From Lagopus muta (taxonomy: Eukaryota; Chordata; Aves; Galliformes; Phasianidae): DNA of 64,000 nt. The notes beneath the pieces were generated by a model. It did not search any database and was not told the origin of the DNA. It saw nothing but the letters and a program-made list of their open reading frames with translations. The position numbers and the translations under genes are program-made. Of the stretch, positions 1 to 13,700 are shown piece by piece. The stretch is taken from positions 40,759,967 through 40,823,966 of the forward strand of contig NC_064437.1 of assembly GCF_023343835.1 (NCBI RefSeq), read 5' to 3'. Every line of letters starts with the position of its first letter. Positions within the stretch are counted from its first letter, which is position 1.

Positions 1-1081
1 GAAACAAGGGTTATCATAACGCTGAACTAGTGAGCAGGATGGAGGATACAAAGAACCATCCATACGTTCATACTTATAAAGTATGCTTCATTCTCTAAAA
101 CTCACTGAACAGCAAGAACACAAACTCAAGATTGAAAAGAAGCTTGGGATTACTTTTTTTTTAAACATACCCAGACTAACTAAAAATGACGCTCAGAGTC
201 ACAGGTAACTGACAACAGTACAAAATAAAACAGACTCCTAATAGCTGCTGTCAAATGCATAAAGATAGAAATTCAAGAACTGCAGCTTTCTAACTGTATT
301 AACTCAAATTCAAATGATAAAAAGCATTTACTACGTACTGCTAAAGTAAAACAAGATCACTGAGTTCTTTAGTACTATGAAACAGTTGTGCTTCCCCATG
401 TTCAGCTCTCCTGCATAACCCCCCGCTCAGGTTCCATAGAAAGGCCTTAAAAGCTAACAGGATGAGCCTATTTTAAGATCTGTATAAACTTTCCCCAGTA
501 CCAAAAGTATTGCTGGCTTAACAGATTTTTTTAGATCAGTAACTCATACAAAATAAAACGGGCCAGGGTGGAATTACACCCAGTACCACTTTGGCCGCGG
601 TTTAAAAAGTCATATGATAGAGCGCTTTTTTTAATACCTCAAAGAACAGAATTAGCAAAAAACAGAAAATGGTATAAAATAATCACAGTACAAAAGCACA
701 TGCTGATACATATGCAGTTCATAGGCTCTCTGCTGAATTCAGAGCGCTGCTCCCGAGCACGCCTGATTTTCAGGAGCAAACAGAGCCTCTTGTCGCAGAC
801 TGAATAAGCCAGCGGCACGGAAACCGATGCTTATTTTCCCGAGATTTATTTAAAATAACCGAATCCGCCGCCAAATGTAGCGTGGGCAGAGCGAGGGCGG
901 CATGGCTCCGCCGAAAGCCGAAGCAGGTCGGCCACTGCCGGCTGCACGGCTCGGCCGCTCCGCTTAGGGCGGGGCGCCGAGATGCGGCAGCTCCCATTGG
1001 CATGCCGGCACGCTCGGGGAGGGGAGAACCGCAGCAGGAAGACTCGATAAGGATGTGTGCGCGGGGGCTGTGCTACGAGGA
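1..1081. other. Intergenic spacer left of the tRNA gene
   Basis: No coding exon, RNA gene or repeat is recognised in the first 880 bases, which are AT-rich. From about 876 the sequence turns GC- and CpG-rich and stays so up to the tRNA-Ser gene. An inverted CCAAT-type motif (CCCATTGGC) lies in this patch near 992-1000. Short open frames here overlap on both strands and look like by-products of GC content. In human the neighbour on this side of DNAJC12 is CTNNA3, but no exon of it was recognised. Confidence 0.5.
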
Positions 1082-1163
1082 GCAGCGATGGCCGAGTGGT
1101 TAAGGCGTTGGACTTGAAATCCAATGGGGTCTCCCCGCGCAGGTTCGAACCCTGCTCGCTGCG
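1082..1163 (+). tRNA. tRNA-Ser, anticodon UGA
   Basis: This is an 82-nt cloverleaf of the long-variable-arm class II type. The acceptor stem pairs GCAGCGA (1082-1088) with TCGCTGC (1156-1162), with G1163 as discriminator base. The anticodon stem TTGGA/TCCAA (1108-1112 and 1120-1124) closes the loop CTTGAAA with anticodon TGA at 1115-1117. The extra arm TGGGGTCTCCCCGC is typical of serine tRNAs. An intact B box, GGTTCGAACCC, starts at 1142, and a Pol III stop run TTTT lies at 1181-1184. No intron is present, and I see no sign of decay. It reads UCA-type serine codons. It stands alone, with no second tRNA gene seen in the window. Confidence 0.97.
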
Positions 1164-4100
1164 GTCCGGACGGGCTTTGCTTTTCTTAGGTCATTTTGTT
1201 ATCTTTGTCTCTTGTAGCTTCTTTCGCTGCTGAACGTGAGTTTATTCTCCTGCAACTCCTTCGGTAGTGATTTCGGAGCACTCCTTTGCTTTTATCAAAA
1301 CAAAACCAAAAAAACCCAGAAAGCATTATGTCACAAGGCACATTTCCAACATGAGAACAAAAACCACCTGTGAAAAACACCAGCAGAGGAGGGGGGGCAC
1401 TGAGCTCTCCCCCCACGGCTCATCACAGCGTGGTCCTCTGTGGCCAGAAGAGGCAGTGCCCTAGTGCAGAGCTGGGGTTGTTCTCCTGCACCGTGTCCTA
1501 CAGCTGACAAAAATAAGTAAGCATTTCCCAGCAGCAAACTGCTCTATACCGAATGTATTTCCTTCATCGCACTTCCTTTTTTCATGAAGGAAGCTGGGCT
1601 GATTGCTCCCACATTTCCAGTGCAAGGGAATAAATACAGTGTCATCTCTTCTTATCATTTATAGCTTTCTGCTCATGTGCACATACAATTTTAATAGTGA
1701 GTTTCAAATAACAAAGAAGAAACACAAAAATTCCTTTTCATTTAGAAGAGCTGATTTTGTTTAATTCTTCAAGGATGTAAACTCTCTTTTGTTGGTGTTT
1801 TTTAACTTGAAGATCACACATCCTGCTAATCTGGAACAGATGTGAGAAGCTCTGTTTTGTGTAATGATGTTCTGGGTAACATTACAAAATAATAAAAAGC
1901 TTTAAAAGGAGTCAAGAAGTGAAACACATTGGGTGGGCTGTTTTCTTCTCCACTACAACTCTGAAATTTTTCCCAGACTTTTTTTAGTGACTACTTTAAA
2001 AAATCTCATTTCCAAAATGCATATTTTATTGTTTTATAGATCTAAAGACAAAGCACCAACCCAATAATTACTTATCAGAAAGATCTCATCTTCACTATGT
2101 CATTCCACTGGAACTTTGCTTGTGATAGAAGCATCAAATGCCAAATCAAAGGGTTATCTTAAATTTTAAATGGCAAAATAAGAAGTCAGTGTGTCAGAAA
2201 AGCAGTGCAAATCTCCTGCTTGAAACTGATTTTCCCTAAATTTCGCAGTTGAAAAAAAAAAAAAAAAAAAAAATCAACAAGCAGGAGCAAACACTCAAGT
2301 TATTTCCCACCCACACTCTTCACTGAGACTTATGAAATTGTTCCCATCAAGACCCCGTAGGGGAAGAGCCATATGGTTTCAGTTGCAGTTACTTTTTGTA
2401 AGGGTATGGTTGTTTTCAGTAATTACAGAAGAAAGAAATTGAGGACTGTCAAACAGACTACTAAGGCTATATGCATATCAGCAGCACTAGAATCTTGGGT
2501 TCACATCTCTCCTTTGTTTCCCTTTTCAAAACTCAACAATAAGAGAGTGAGAAAAAGCAGAACTGAATCCAGTGCTGGAGTCCAGGCCTCAAAAGCTACA
2601 CATGAGCATAGCAACATGCTGTTCTATGTGTCTACAACTCTGCACAATTTTCTGCCTCAAACCTGGCTCAGGGTACATCTAGCAGAGGAATGCTTACGAT
2701 ATCCAAGCTCCTTTTTGTCATGAGCTATCCATCCTGAAGCAAGGAATTTTGTCCTTTGGAAGTAATAGGTCAAGCATAGTCACAGGAGCCCAGGAAAAGA
2801 CTCAGATATGTCGGAAGTGAGTACAGGTAGCAGAGTACCAAACTCACCAAAGTGTAAGCAGCTGGAACAATCCATTTCTCCTCTGCACTTTACCACACAT
2901 GATCCAGCTCCCCTTCCCCTGTGTATCATTCGCACATTGTTGTTAGATCAGAAAGGAGGAGAGCTGGCAGTCAGATACCAAGCAGAAATCTGGAGGCACC
3001 ATAGAAATCAATTGCTAGAAAAGCACCAGCTCTGATAGTCCTGATAAGTCTAGTTTCTGTAGGGGCTGAAATCTGAGTCAAACTACATTTCCTTAGAAGT
3101 ACTGCAGCCTTTTGGTGCAAAGTCCTTAGATATGTTCAGAGAAGCAGCTTTGACAAAGCAGCATGCAAATCTTTTTATCAAACATGCTGAAAACTACACT
3201 GCACGTCAAGAATAAAAATCATCTGAACACTGACAGCAAATCCCCTATTTTAGAAGTAATCCTTCTCATTTGCTGCCACACCAAAAGAAGGGAGCAAGAG
3301 CAAAACATTGAGAAGAAAAAAAGCAGTTTTCTGCAACTTCCACCACCTGTGACAGGTTGTGATATACACCAGTGACCTGAGACTCATAAAGCTTCTCAGT
3401 CTCCATGCTGTGCAGCATTGTAATTATTCAGACACAATCCTTTCAAAGCTGGGACAAGCAGAAAAGATCATAAGAGTCTTATTTTCATTAACATGAAAGG
3501 AAGAAACAAGTATAGCAAAGGTAAAAGAGCAAACATACACAATGCACACGTCAAAGTAGAGGCTTGGTGACTCATAGCTGCAGGACAAGCACATACACTG
3601 AGCTGCAGTAAAAAAACAGCATAAACTAACCGATAAGCATCATCTCATCTGGCAGGGACAGAAGCTGATGGCTTACAAGTTGCTTTATCTTTTGCTGTAT
3701 AATTTCACCAGTTTTATAACAGCTTTGCTGCTTACCTTCCCAACAGTGGTTTCTTATTTCAGGATATTAAAGTGTATGATAGCAATGTTTGTGGTCAGGA
3801 AATTAAAGGTAGACAATATCTGTTTTAATCATCAGGATACTTCTATTACATAGCTTATGAACTGTATTATTTTTTTTTATTATTTTTTTTTTTTCCTGCC
3901 TTTCTGAAGAATAAAACAGCCATTCAGGAAGTGACCTTACCTATCATCCAGCTGTACTCAACTTGAGCTTTTTAAGTCCTATATTATTTGTATTCATCAA
4001 CATTTTAATTCTTACATTGCCACTTAGGAAACATTAGCAAAATACTTAGCAAAACAAGAAGTTTGAGAAGGACTAGAATACTCTGTCTTACATAGTCAGA

Positions 4101-4904
4101 AATTGCACAAATCCAGGAGATACAGGAATTTGAAATATATTAATTTTTATAGTACAAGACACACCAAGTCAGATTCCCCAGACATCCAGCAGTTTCAGGG
4201 CTCTTTTTTACCTATGCAAACAATTCATAAGAAGAGCTAAACAGGAAAGTAGGACCTCGTCCTCCAGTCCTTGCATGTGGCCGCCCCCTCCCCAGTTTGT
4301 GGCTTACAGCTCCTAATCATCACACACCACCTGTGGCTGTTGCTGGCATTTCACAGCTGTCACCTGCTGAATTCTTCCTTTGGCCACTAAAAAGCCACTG
4401 ACAGCTAGCTGTTATAATTACACCTTTTCAAAGCTCAAAGTGACACAGCATACATCCCCTCCATCAGTTTATGTCTAAGCATGAGTCTTAGCCAAGTAGG
4501 TTATGTGCCTACCAGTGCAGAGGCCAAGGCATTACCATTATCACAAGCAACATTACATAGGCCAGTGCATCTTCCCATGCTACTAGCAACCAGGCTTCAA
4601 AACCCAACTAGATATATAATTGAAAAAAAATAAACACCTTCTGTTTGAGAAGGGGTATGGGTAAGGTCCCAGTTCATCAAGCACTGAGTAATTTGTCAGG
4701 TGCCCACTGTTTTCCTTTTTATAATGAGGGAGAACGAGGGTGCCCAGTCATTCCAATTAACTGTTCTTGCTGGCCAGCAGGTGACGTCCCACCACTACTG
4801 CTCCAGAGCAGAAACAAGCTGCACAGATTCCTCCTGTTTTCCAGTACTACTGGGCTTGCTAGGCATAACACCCAGACGCAATGGAAAGCACAGCAGTAAC
4901 AGCA

Positions 4905-5216
4905 GGGCAGCAAGGTCCTGGTCTGCAGCAAGTGAGGATACGCTCAAATGCAACAGCTGTAGTCACAGAAATAAAGAAAAGAAGCTGCTTACCCTTGGAA
5001 AGCCCCAAGTACGCAGGGATCTCCATCAAGATACCTTCACCTCCATTGCCAACCCTTAAATGAAGGTTGGGAAGGGGTGGCTCCTGGCTCCAGCCCTTCC
5101 AGTCATTCAGCTGCACTGCATGCACCTGAGCTCCCCCGGGTTGGCCCTGCCTTCCCACAAGGTGCTCAACCATAGTTCAAGTTGTGACTTAGCATTTCTG
5201 CTACAATAGGAGCAGG
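4905..5216 (+). repeat. Unclassified dispersed repeat, copy 1
   Basis: About 310 bases match, by eye, a second stretch at about 32773-33080 in the same orientation. The best-matching part is the block around ACCCTTAAATGAAGG, then GGCTCC, a CAGCTG core, and the closing GGTGCTCA-like and GTGACTTAGCA segments. The copies have diverged by substitutions and small gaps. I do not recognise the family with certainty; a fragment of an old LTR or of a non-autonomous element are both possible. No terminal repeats or coding frame were found. Confidence 0.45.
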
Positions 5217-6884
5217 TTAATCCAGTTCTAGTTGAAACACAAAAGAATTGGAACTTTTCAAATATACAAGTAAGTGTAAGAAATGTCTGTATCAGCATAC
5301 TGGAGTATCAGTTAATAATCTGACTTCTTCATTAGGGTAAAATATAAGATTATTGGTCTCTAGCAGGTATGTTACAAAATGCGCAGCTCAGAGTCTTCCT
5401 AATATCTGCAACTATTCATTTATAACAAATATCCAAGGGTGTTTTGGCAAAACAGACCACTTTGAATGACATGAGAAACAGTTTTATTGTTCAAAGACCT
5501 CCTATATGCTCTCAAGACAGTTAGGTGCCAAATCATCCACTAAAGCACCCTCTGCAAGTGAAATGGGGAGGAAAGGCTGATCCCAAGTAGGCCAGTTAGT
5601 TGTATTTCCATCTTTTCAGAAAGGAGAGAAAATTAAATTACTTCGTATTCTTTACATGGACTAGTTATTCTGTTCCTCTCCTTTCACCTTATTTATTGTC
5701 CTTCCATGATAAAATGGATTAAAAGTCTTTGTTGAGCAGATACCTTTCCATAGAGAGAAAAGTAAATATGTAATAATATTTAGCAGATATTACAAAGAAT
5801 TATCACTATCATCTGTTTTCAGCTGCAAAACACACAAGGGAAAAAAACACAATAATTTCGTATAAGCAGGATGATGCATTGTAAAAATAGCTGTCACTAC
5901 TGATGTCAAAGTAGGATCAATGTAGCTGTAACAATAGAACACCATTACTTTGAGCTTTTATAAACAAGTTGGTGCAAGCACTACTGGAGTTACCACTGGT
6001 GTCAGCTCCTGTAAAGAAAACTGACATAATAACAACAATACAAACGTATCTAATGGTACATACACATTATCTGTGTTGCAGTGGCAGGTACTGACATTAC
6101 AGCTTGTTGCGAATAAACACCAAACAGGAGCATGACAGGACAGTCAGCACATCATATTACTGGCACAACAAGGCCAAATGTGTTTCTTGAGGAAGAACAG
6201 ATGTCATACAGTTGTCTCCATGTTGAGAAAAGGCCGCAATTCTTAGATCAGAATTTCCACAGAGATTACCAGTATTCATAACTGAACTCCTTTAAGTGTT
6301 TCCCTGCTGATGGGACAAGTAATAAGAAATTCAAGAGAGATCTGTGAGGAGCAGAGTATTTCATTAAAAAAAAAAAAAAAAAAGAGAATCCTTTCTGTAT
6401 GCATGTAGTTTTATTTGTTGCTGTCAGAATCACTTGCCCACACAAAAAACACAATGTCAATTAGCTGATGTATCAGTCAGGATTACAAAAAAAGGAAGCA
6501 AATGCAAAATACACACACAGAATTTGAGAAGTCACTCAACATTTCAAAAACTTATCACATAAGATTTTAAACATATTAATGCAGGCTGGCCTGATTCTTC
6601 ATACTTAGGGTCATATCAGGATTTTGTACGCTGTTTGTGAGGCCACCCAAGGGAAGAAAGTAACTATTACACTAGGACAATGCTGGCATACATACTAGAG
6701 GTATCAGATTTCCACCACCAAATCTTAACAAGAAGAGTTTCTGTCCAATAAAGCAAGGCTCTGGAATTGCCTTCTAAAACAAGCATTTGGTGCAAAAAGC
6801 TTACCTATTATGATAGAATGAAAGTGATTTTTGAGAGTACTTGATCCACTACAGTCACCTGCTGGATAATAACAAGGTTCTTAC

Positions 6885-6890
6885 TTTATT
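6885..6890 (-). promoter_or_regulatory. DNAJC12: Candidate distal DNAJC12 poly(A) signal
   Basis: TTTATT on the plus strand reads AATAAA on the minus strand, about 0.5 kb past the DNAJC12 stop codon. It is a candidate only; no cleavage-site evidence is available. Confidence 0.25.
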
Positions 6891-7288
6891 TATATTGCAA
6901 AATTACAACTGTCCAACAAGTTAGGCTTGTAATAGTATTGTGAATGCATGCATTACAAATCACTGCAGTAAGTACAATGCAATAGAAAACCAAAGTACAT
7001 AGTTTAGAACCAAGCAGTTTTAAATTCATTGTCATACAGCTTTTGGTAGATTGTCATTTAATATAGTAATATCTTGGAATCTAGCATTGACTTTTGGTTC
7101 CGCTGAGAATACAATTACTATTACTACACAGTATTTAAAAACACAAGAAACAACATACAAAAAATTAGATAGCTACACCAAATCACTCTACATTAATACT
7201 GAAAAGGGCTCTGCTTACTGAACCTTATTAAAACAGACCTCTGCCTGTAATACTCATAGAATGTGTGTTAACAGATACAGACGTTACA

Positions 7289-7294
7289 TTTATT
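7289..7294 (-). promoter_or_regulatory. DNAJC12: Candidate proximal DNAJC12 poly(A) signal
   Basis: TTTATT here reads AATAAA on the minus strand, about 115 bases past the stop codon. This is the first canonical signal downstream of DNAJC12. Confidence 0.35.
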
Positions 7295-7407
7295 CAGACA
7301 ACATTCAAAGCACAATGAATGAATACAAAATACAAATAACTTCAAACTACTGCAAAAAATACTGAATTGTTGATTAGATGACCTCACACTCCTGTGTATT
7401 ATGCATT

Positions 7408-7502
7408 TTAGATTTCATAGTTTCTGAATTTCCTCAGAAGATCTGATGGGGCATCCCCTGACCAGCGGAAACGTAAGTGCCAGTAGTTTGCCTCTGAAAA
7501 TC
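7408..7502 (-). CDS. DNAJC12: DNAJC12 exon 5 (last coding exon)
   Basis: It encodes the conserved C-terminal end, from FSEANYWHLRF to NYEI, then TAA at 7408-7410. The first 2 nt complete an Arg codon split with exon 4. The acceptor is preceded by nine consecutive C residues on the minus strand. Confidence 0.95.
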
Positions 7503-7718
7503 CTGGGGGGGGGAACAAAGAGAGAGAAAGGCAAATAAATTATTACAAACCTATAATACTAAGTTGTTTGAAATAACAAGTTAATCTTCCCCCCAAAAGC
7601 AAGTCAAAAATTAATCACTTTCAAGTGTTCTTTACTAACAGGGACCAATCTCTGCATTCTTGGCACCATTTGAACAAGAACCAAAGCAAACACCAAATTT
7701 CAATATATATATATATTG

Positions 7719-7754
<36 letters not shown>

Positions 7755-10700
7755 CTGGAAAGAGTCCAAGGGAGAACAGTAAGAATTATGAGAACTCTAA
7801 AAAGCAGAACTTAGAATGAAAGAGTGAACAAAAAAATCACTTGCTTAATCTGAAGGAGGAGACAGAAAAGGTGACAGGATTAGTCTCCAAGCATGTGATA
7901 GGCAGCAGCTTGAAGGGAAGGTGTACTGACTCTTTCTACACACAGGGGAGCCGAGGAGTTTTTCAGCCCTTACCTACATATTTTATTTCAGGCCCAGAAC
8001 TTCATTTTTATGCTCTATTAGTTTTGAATACTAAAACGTGATTTTCCTACATCAGGAAGCTGAAACCTCTTACTAGACTTACTGTTCAATTATTTCATTC
8101 AGGTTGAAATGTACACGTTGAGCTGTGGTCTGTAACTCCTCTGCACTAGCAGACAAATCAAATCTATCTCCATTTAAAATGAGCATCCAATATTAAAAAT
8201 TTTCCTGGGTGGATCCAAAGAAAGTTATCAGCATGCTAACATCAGGTATGAACACAGTTGTACATATGGGCTCTGAAAAATAAATACATTCTGATGGCCA
8301 CATTCATCAACACATGTATGTGCCTACTGGATGCACTAAGTAGGCATTTCATGGGTTTGATTTTTTCACCTTCAAATCTATGAAGAACATAAAAACTTCA
8401 AAAATTGTAAGAAAGAAGATGCCTTCAAAGAAAGCTTACTATCACAAGGAACAAGGTGACACTTTGCTTACTTTGAAATGTAATTACTTTACAAAAGTCT
8501 ACAAAGCTGATTTAATTACCTAAATTAACAAGCAGTATAATGTTATAAGTTATTTTTTAGTTACATTTCACCAACATTTGTTTGTAGAACTTTATTTTCT
8601 GCATTCTATAAACACTTAAGCTAACTTTCGTTTCCTCCCAGTTTATTTTAATTCCCTGTTCAGTCAAACTGAGAAGAAACGACAGAAATGTTTAATAATA
8701 TTTCTCTAATAATAATATATATATAACATTATGAAATTGCTAAAGTATGAAACAGAACAGAGGGCAGCCTTTGTGGTAAGTTAAATTTGGTTCAGATCTA
8801 CTAACTTAAAAATAGATAGGAAATACTAACTGGCCAGATGATAGTTTTTGAAATGCATCACTTATTCTGGTGTGTGCACTATTTAAAAAAGAAATACAAA
8901 AGAAACCTTCAAGCCTAAACTTTTAATCCTCATTAGCTCATTAGATACAAACTATGCATAAGTATTGAATGCTGGGTTTAAAGAAAAAAAAAGAAAAAAA
9001 ATAAAGCAATCTAAATGTTTTATGTAATATGATTTAAAGTTTTGCCGTTTGTTTCTTGTTTGTTTGGTTGTTGTTTTTCTTTAATCATTGAAAATAATTT
9101 ATTATTTTTACCCACTTCAATCTAGAAGGAAATGTGAGTTTTTCATTTTGATTTAAAAATGACTAACATTGGTTTTACTATCTAGCAGGCAAAGAGAAAC
9201 TGGGGGCAGGGAGGGAGAAAGGCCTGAAACCTTCAAAAACAAGAAAAAAAAATCCTAACAGCTGTAACAAAATCCCAATCCAAACCCACATTAAAAAAAG
9301 CTTCCAGATGTGTTATTCTGGAGAATTCTTCATGACTAGAAGCCTCAGTTTCAGGACAGTGCTGCCTTTGCAGTCTGCTGTAACTGCTGGTTTTACTTAC
9401 TTGGGGAGTCTGGATTCTTTGAAGACTGTGGTTTTACATCAGGAATTGCAACATCTTGCTCTCTGTTCCCATCAGACAATCCATCTTCATTGTTTTCAGT
9501 TTTCTGGGTCCAAATCTCATTAGTTAAGTTGTTGCTATTGTTCAAGTCAGGAGCTTCCAGCATTTGATCCTTCTTATTTTGGACAGCCCAGTGCATTGAC
9601 TACAGAAATGCAGAGGAAAAAAAATAATGTACCAATTTTTATGCTTTTAAAAAAATTTGATTTTTTCTTCCCTACATTGTAATAAATAGTCAAATACAGT
9701 ACTTACTAGAGAAGCTTGCAGGTGAACAGGAGAAGGAAACATGGTAACGCACTACAAACAGCATTTGAAAGGATAGCTTGTGCCAGGCAAAGACAAAGAA
9801 CAATACCTAGATGTATGCCACATGACTTGAGATGCTTAAGAGGGCTTGAGTGACTTCTATTTCCATTTTCAAAGCTGCCTTTGACTGCAGTGTCCCTTTT
9901 GAAAGCAAGACAATTTTGAAAGCTTTTACTATTGAAGTCTGCATTATGACTCCTGTTTGGAACTGAGCTATGCTTGGTGAGATATTTCCATCAAATATTT
10001 AAACTCAGGCATGATGGTTCAGCTAAGGAGGTTCTCAAACATCAACAGTAAGTAGAATTGAGGCAGGCAGGATTGAAAAGGGAAACATTCATTCACCTGT
10101 CTATATTTAGTGCTAGTGGTGCAATGGTGATGAGGAGATAGTTGCACTAGACAATCTCATAGGTCGTTTCCAACCTTGCGATTCTATGATTCTATGATAT
10201 ATATGACCATGTGGATTTGTAACAACCATGCAGAAAGTAATCAAACATCGTGGAATTAGAACCTAGTAGAAACACACCAATAAAATTAGCAGGGAAATCA
10301 ATCCTCAGAACATCTATTTCTAAGTTGTAAGGTGTAGATAATAGACAGGAAACTGGCAATCTGAAGAATTTACTGTAAAACTAACAGTCTAAAACCAGAC
10401 TATGAATGGTCTTCTATAGCTCTCCAACATTGTCTGAGTTTCCTCAGAAATCATTCTGCACTATCCCAAAAACCCACCACTGGAGAGCTGTGGCAGCTCA
10501 CCCTCCCCCACTGGAGGATTTCTCCTGGGTCAACCCAACCTCCTCTCTGTGTGCTCAGACATAGACAACACCAACCGTTTTCACAGAGCTGCTCAAAGCC
10601 TCCCACTGCTGGAAAGGAATGGTGATTTTGCTTCTCCTCCAGTAATCATAGCGTGCTCGACTCTCTTCATTAATAAGAACCTCCTTAGCTTGCTGCAGCT

Positions 10701-13700
10701 TCTGGAAATTCTCCACTAGAAAACAACCCAAAAAGATGCTAAAGCCAATACTTGTTTTCAGTGAAATCAATTCAGGTCTACCAGCAGCACAAGGTTAATT
10801 GACAAGCAAAACCAACAAGCACATAGAGGAATCTAAATATAGTGGAAAATAATTAAACTGTGCATTTAAATAGTTAGCTTTTCCACATATGCCAAAACGT
10901 TATCTTGAATACCTGACTGCACAAATGAGAGCTCTCACTTTCCCCCACAGGATAATTTTTCATTAAATGATTACTAAGGATGCAGTTACATATTTGTATC
11001 TGTAGAAAAGTTATAAAGATTTAGATTTATCTAAGAACCACCTGTGTTACAGTGATCTATTACTATTCGTTACTATTCTGTTATTATTCATATATTCGAG
11101 TTTACAAATTAGATTTCTTTTGAAATATAAAGCCCAATCAAAATTGGTAAGCTTAAATCAAACAACAGACGACATGTTGAGAAGGCAGTTCTGCAGTTTC
11201 CTTTTCTAGTGCCACAAGTTTTCAATAAAGTTATTTTAATTACTCTTTACTGAGCTTAGTTAAGCTGATGAAATATCAAACCATAAACTTTCATCAGCAA
11301 TGTGAAAAGGCATTTAACAGAAACACAGAATGTTTGGGTCAATGCAGCACAAAATACTTCTTGATAAAACCTTTTAACGTTTGGCACTTGGCCTCCCCTG
11401 AGTTACTAAGCTTCACTGACTTTAGAGGGAGCTGTGGGACTATGACCGTGGAAGTTTCTTGTTACTGCATGAGCCAGAATTTGGTGCAAAGTCTCTTACA
11501 CTGATTCCGTTGGCACTTGTGTTAATCAGTAAATCAAATACTAGTGATGAGGTTATAGTTAACAGGTGGCAGATTGTCTCTCAAACTCCAGATCTCAAGA
11601 GGTTCCTTCTCAGAGAATACTAAAGTGAGACATCCTACCTATTTTGCCTTTCAACCTCCCCTTGCCAACTCACTGAAACAGGATGACACATCAAGAGGGA
11701 AAGGCAGTGTGGCTGAGAGCTCTGCTGGAGGCAGCGGGCAGGAGCCTCCCGTAACAGCCTCTGCATTCACAGCTCTGCTGTCCCAGGGGAGTGTTTATAG
11801 TTAAACAATTAGGAAGGATACAAATGAAAAGCTTTGTGCATTAACCAAAATGAAAAGTATACTTAATTATTCTACAATTTTTAATTGGGACCATAATTAT
11901 GATCAGAACAGTTGCAAGAATAGAAACTCAGACAAAGATGAGCACAGATTAGAGCTGTCTTTTTGGTTATAAATGGGTAAAATTGTCTCCAAATAACTCA
12001 GGTGCTGCTTCGACGTCACAGGTATAGCTTGGATATGATGAACTGTGTGCTTAATTGAGACATTAGCTGATGTTCTGCAAACAGATGGCTACTCACGTGG
12101 TGTTAGCTTCTCTTTATTTCCAATAATTAAATTACACTAAAAGAAACTGAAGTACGTTTAATATGATCCTGATTATCTTGTTCCTGGACACAAATTAACT
12201 ACTTGACGTAAGTGTGACATTTGAATGCCACTGGGCTTGGAAGCAGTCCAACTTCATAGGTCTAGGAAGGCTACATGCCATAAACAATTTCTGGATTCCT
12301 ACCATGGGAATAAATTATTAAAGAAAGAAATCCTAGAAATAAAAAACTAATGACTTACTCTTACCACCTATGAGTGTGCAAACGTTGGAACAGAATATTA
12401 AAGCCTGCTATTTAAAGACAATACGCTCAATACACATGACAATTAAAACATATTGGGCAAAATAATATTTAGTAAAATTTCAAGGTTGAATTTAATATCT
12501 TAGTCATTTTAGTTATCTCGGATAAAGATTATTTTTAAACAGAGAAAAATACATACCTGCTTTGGGGTTTCCTGGGTGTTTGTCAGGATGACATTCAAGG
12601 GCCCTAATCTTAAATTCTGCAAGAATTTGCTCAACCTAAACAGGATATCAGATTTGAAGTGAGTAAACACACAGAAAATATGTTCAAATTTGCTCTTTGA
12701 AATGGGTTGGAGAACAACAAAGAATGTTGAAAGATTCTTTTCCTATTTACAAACTTTTAATACAGACAAAATAGGCAACAACCACCATCTGTCAGTGACA
12801 CTAATTTCATTATCCACACTCATCCTTGCTTTTGTTTCAGTGAAACTTGGTCATCCAATATAGTGAGTTAGCTTTAAGAAAAACATGTAAAGATCACATG
12901 TGCATATTAAACTTAGCCAGAACCACATGGGTTATCTAGCTCACATACCACAAAGCTAGACAAAGAACAGATCACAGTCTTCCTGTCAAGTTAATTTTCT
13001 GGGTGAAGGCTGGTGTGGAATAGAATACATTTGTAATCAACATATAAATATTGACACATATTACTTTAAATTAACTACAAGTTCCTACATTTTATAACGT
13101 CATAAGGTATCATAACCTCTGGAAAAGCAAAGAGAGATTAAGAGCTAATAAAACACAGGAAACCACAGTAGCTGGGGTTAGGCTTTGATTTTCAAATCTT
13201 CAGATTTTCATAGTATCTTGTTTCTTCCTATAATTCAGAAGCCAACATTTCTTTATTCCATTCTATATTTCAAGCTTAGATAAGAATTCATCCTAAGATA
13301 TCAGTTAGCTGTTATTTTTTCTATGCTGGAGAAGTTGTTCACATAAATTCAGCATCCTTCAAACTCTGATGTCCATATAAAATTTAAATGAAATATTTTA
13401 AAACTAAGTTACAACATCATTTTTTTTGTGAAACAAAATTACATGTCACTTAACTAGCTGGCCAAATTTAGTGGTCATACACTGGGAAAAGTTTGTGTAA
13501 TTTTTATACAAAAATACATTCAATTTACATTAAAAAAAAAATCAATGATATATTTTACCAAAAAAGTTATCTTATGCCTACTAGAATAACACAGTTCATG
13601 AATGAAGGATGTGGAACAAATATCACCTCAGCCTCTCCAATACGAAGAAGCTATGAGCCCAATTCTGCAAGAAACCAAGAATGAACACTTTTTTTTTTTT

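Larger units (their letters stand above)
1164..7288. other. Intergenic spacer between tRNA-Ser and DNAJC12
   Basis: No coding exon is recognised. The stretch is AT-rich with simple runs: poly-A at about 2251-2273, a T-rich tract near 3868-3894, and poly-A at 6366-6382. The only sizeable repeat seen is the dispersed element at about 4905-5216. The end next to DNAJC12 may be part of that gene's 3' UTR if the distal poly(A) signal at 6885-6890 is used. Confidence 0.5.
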
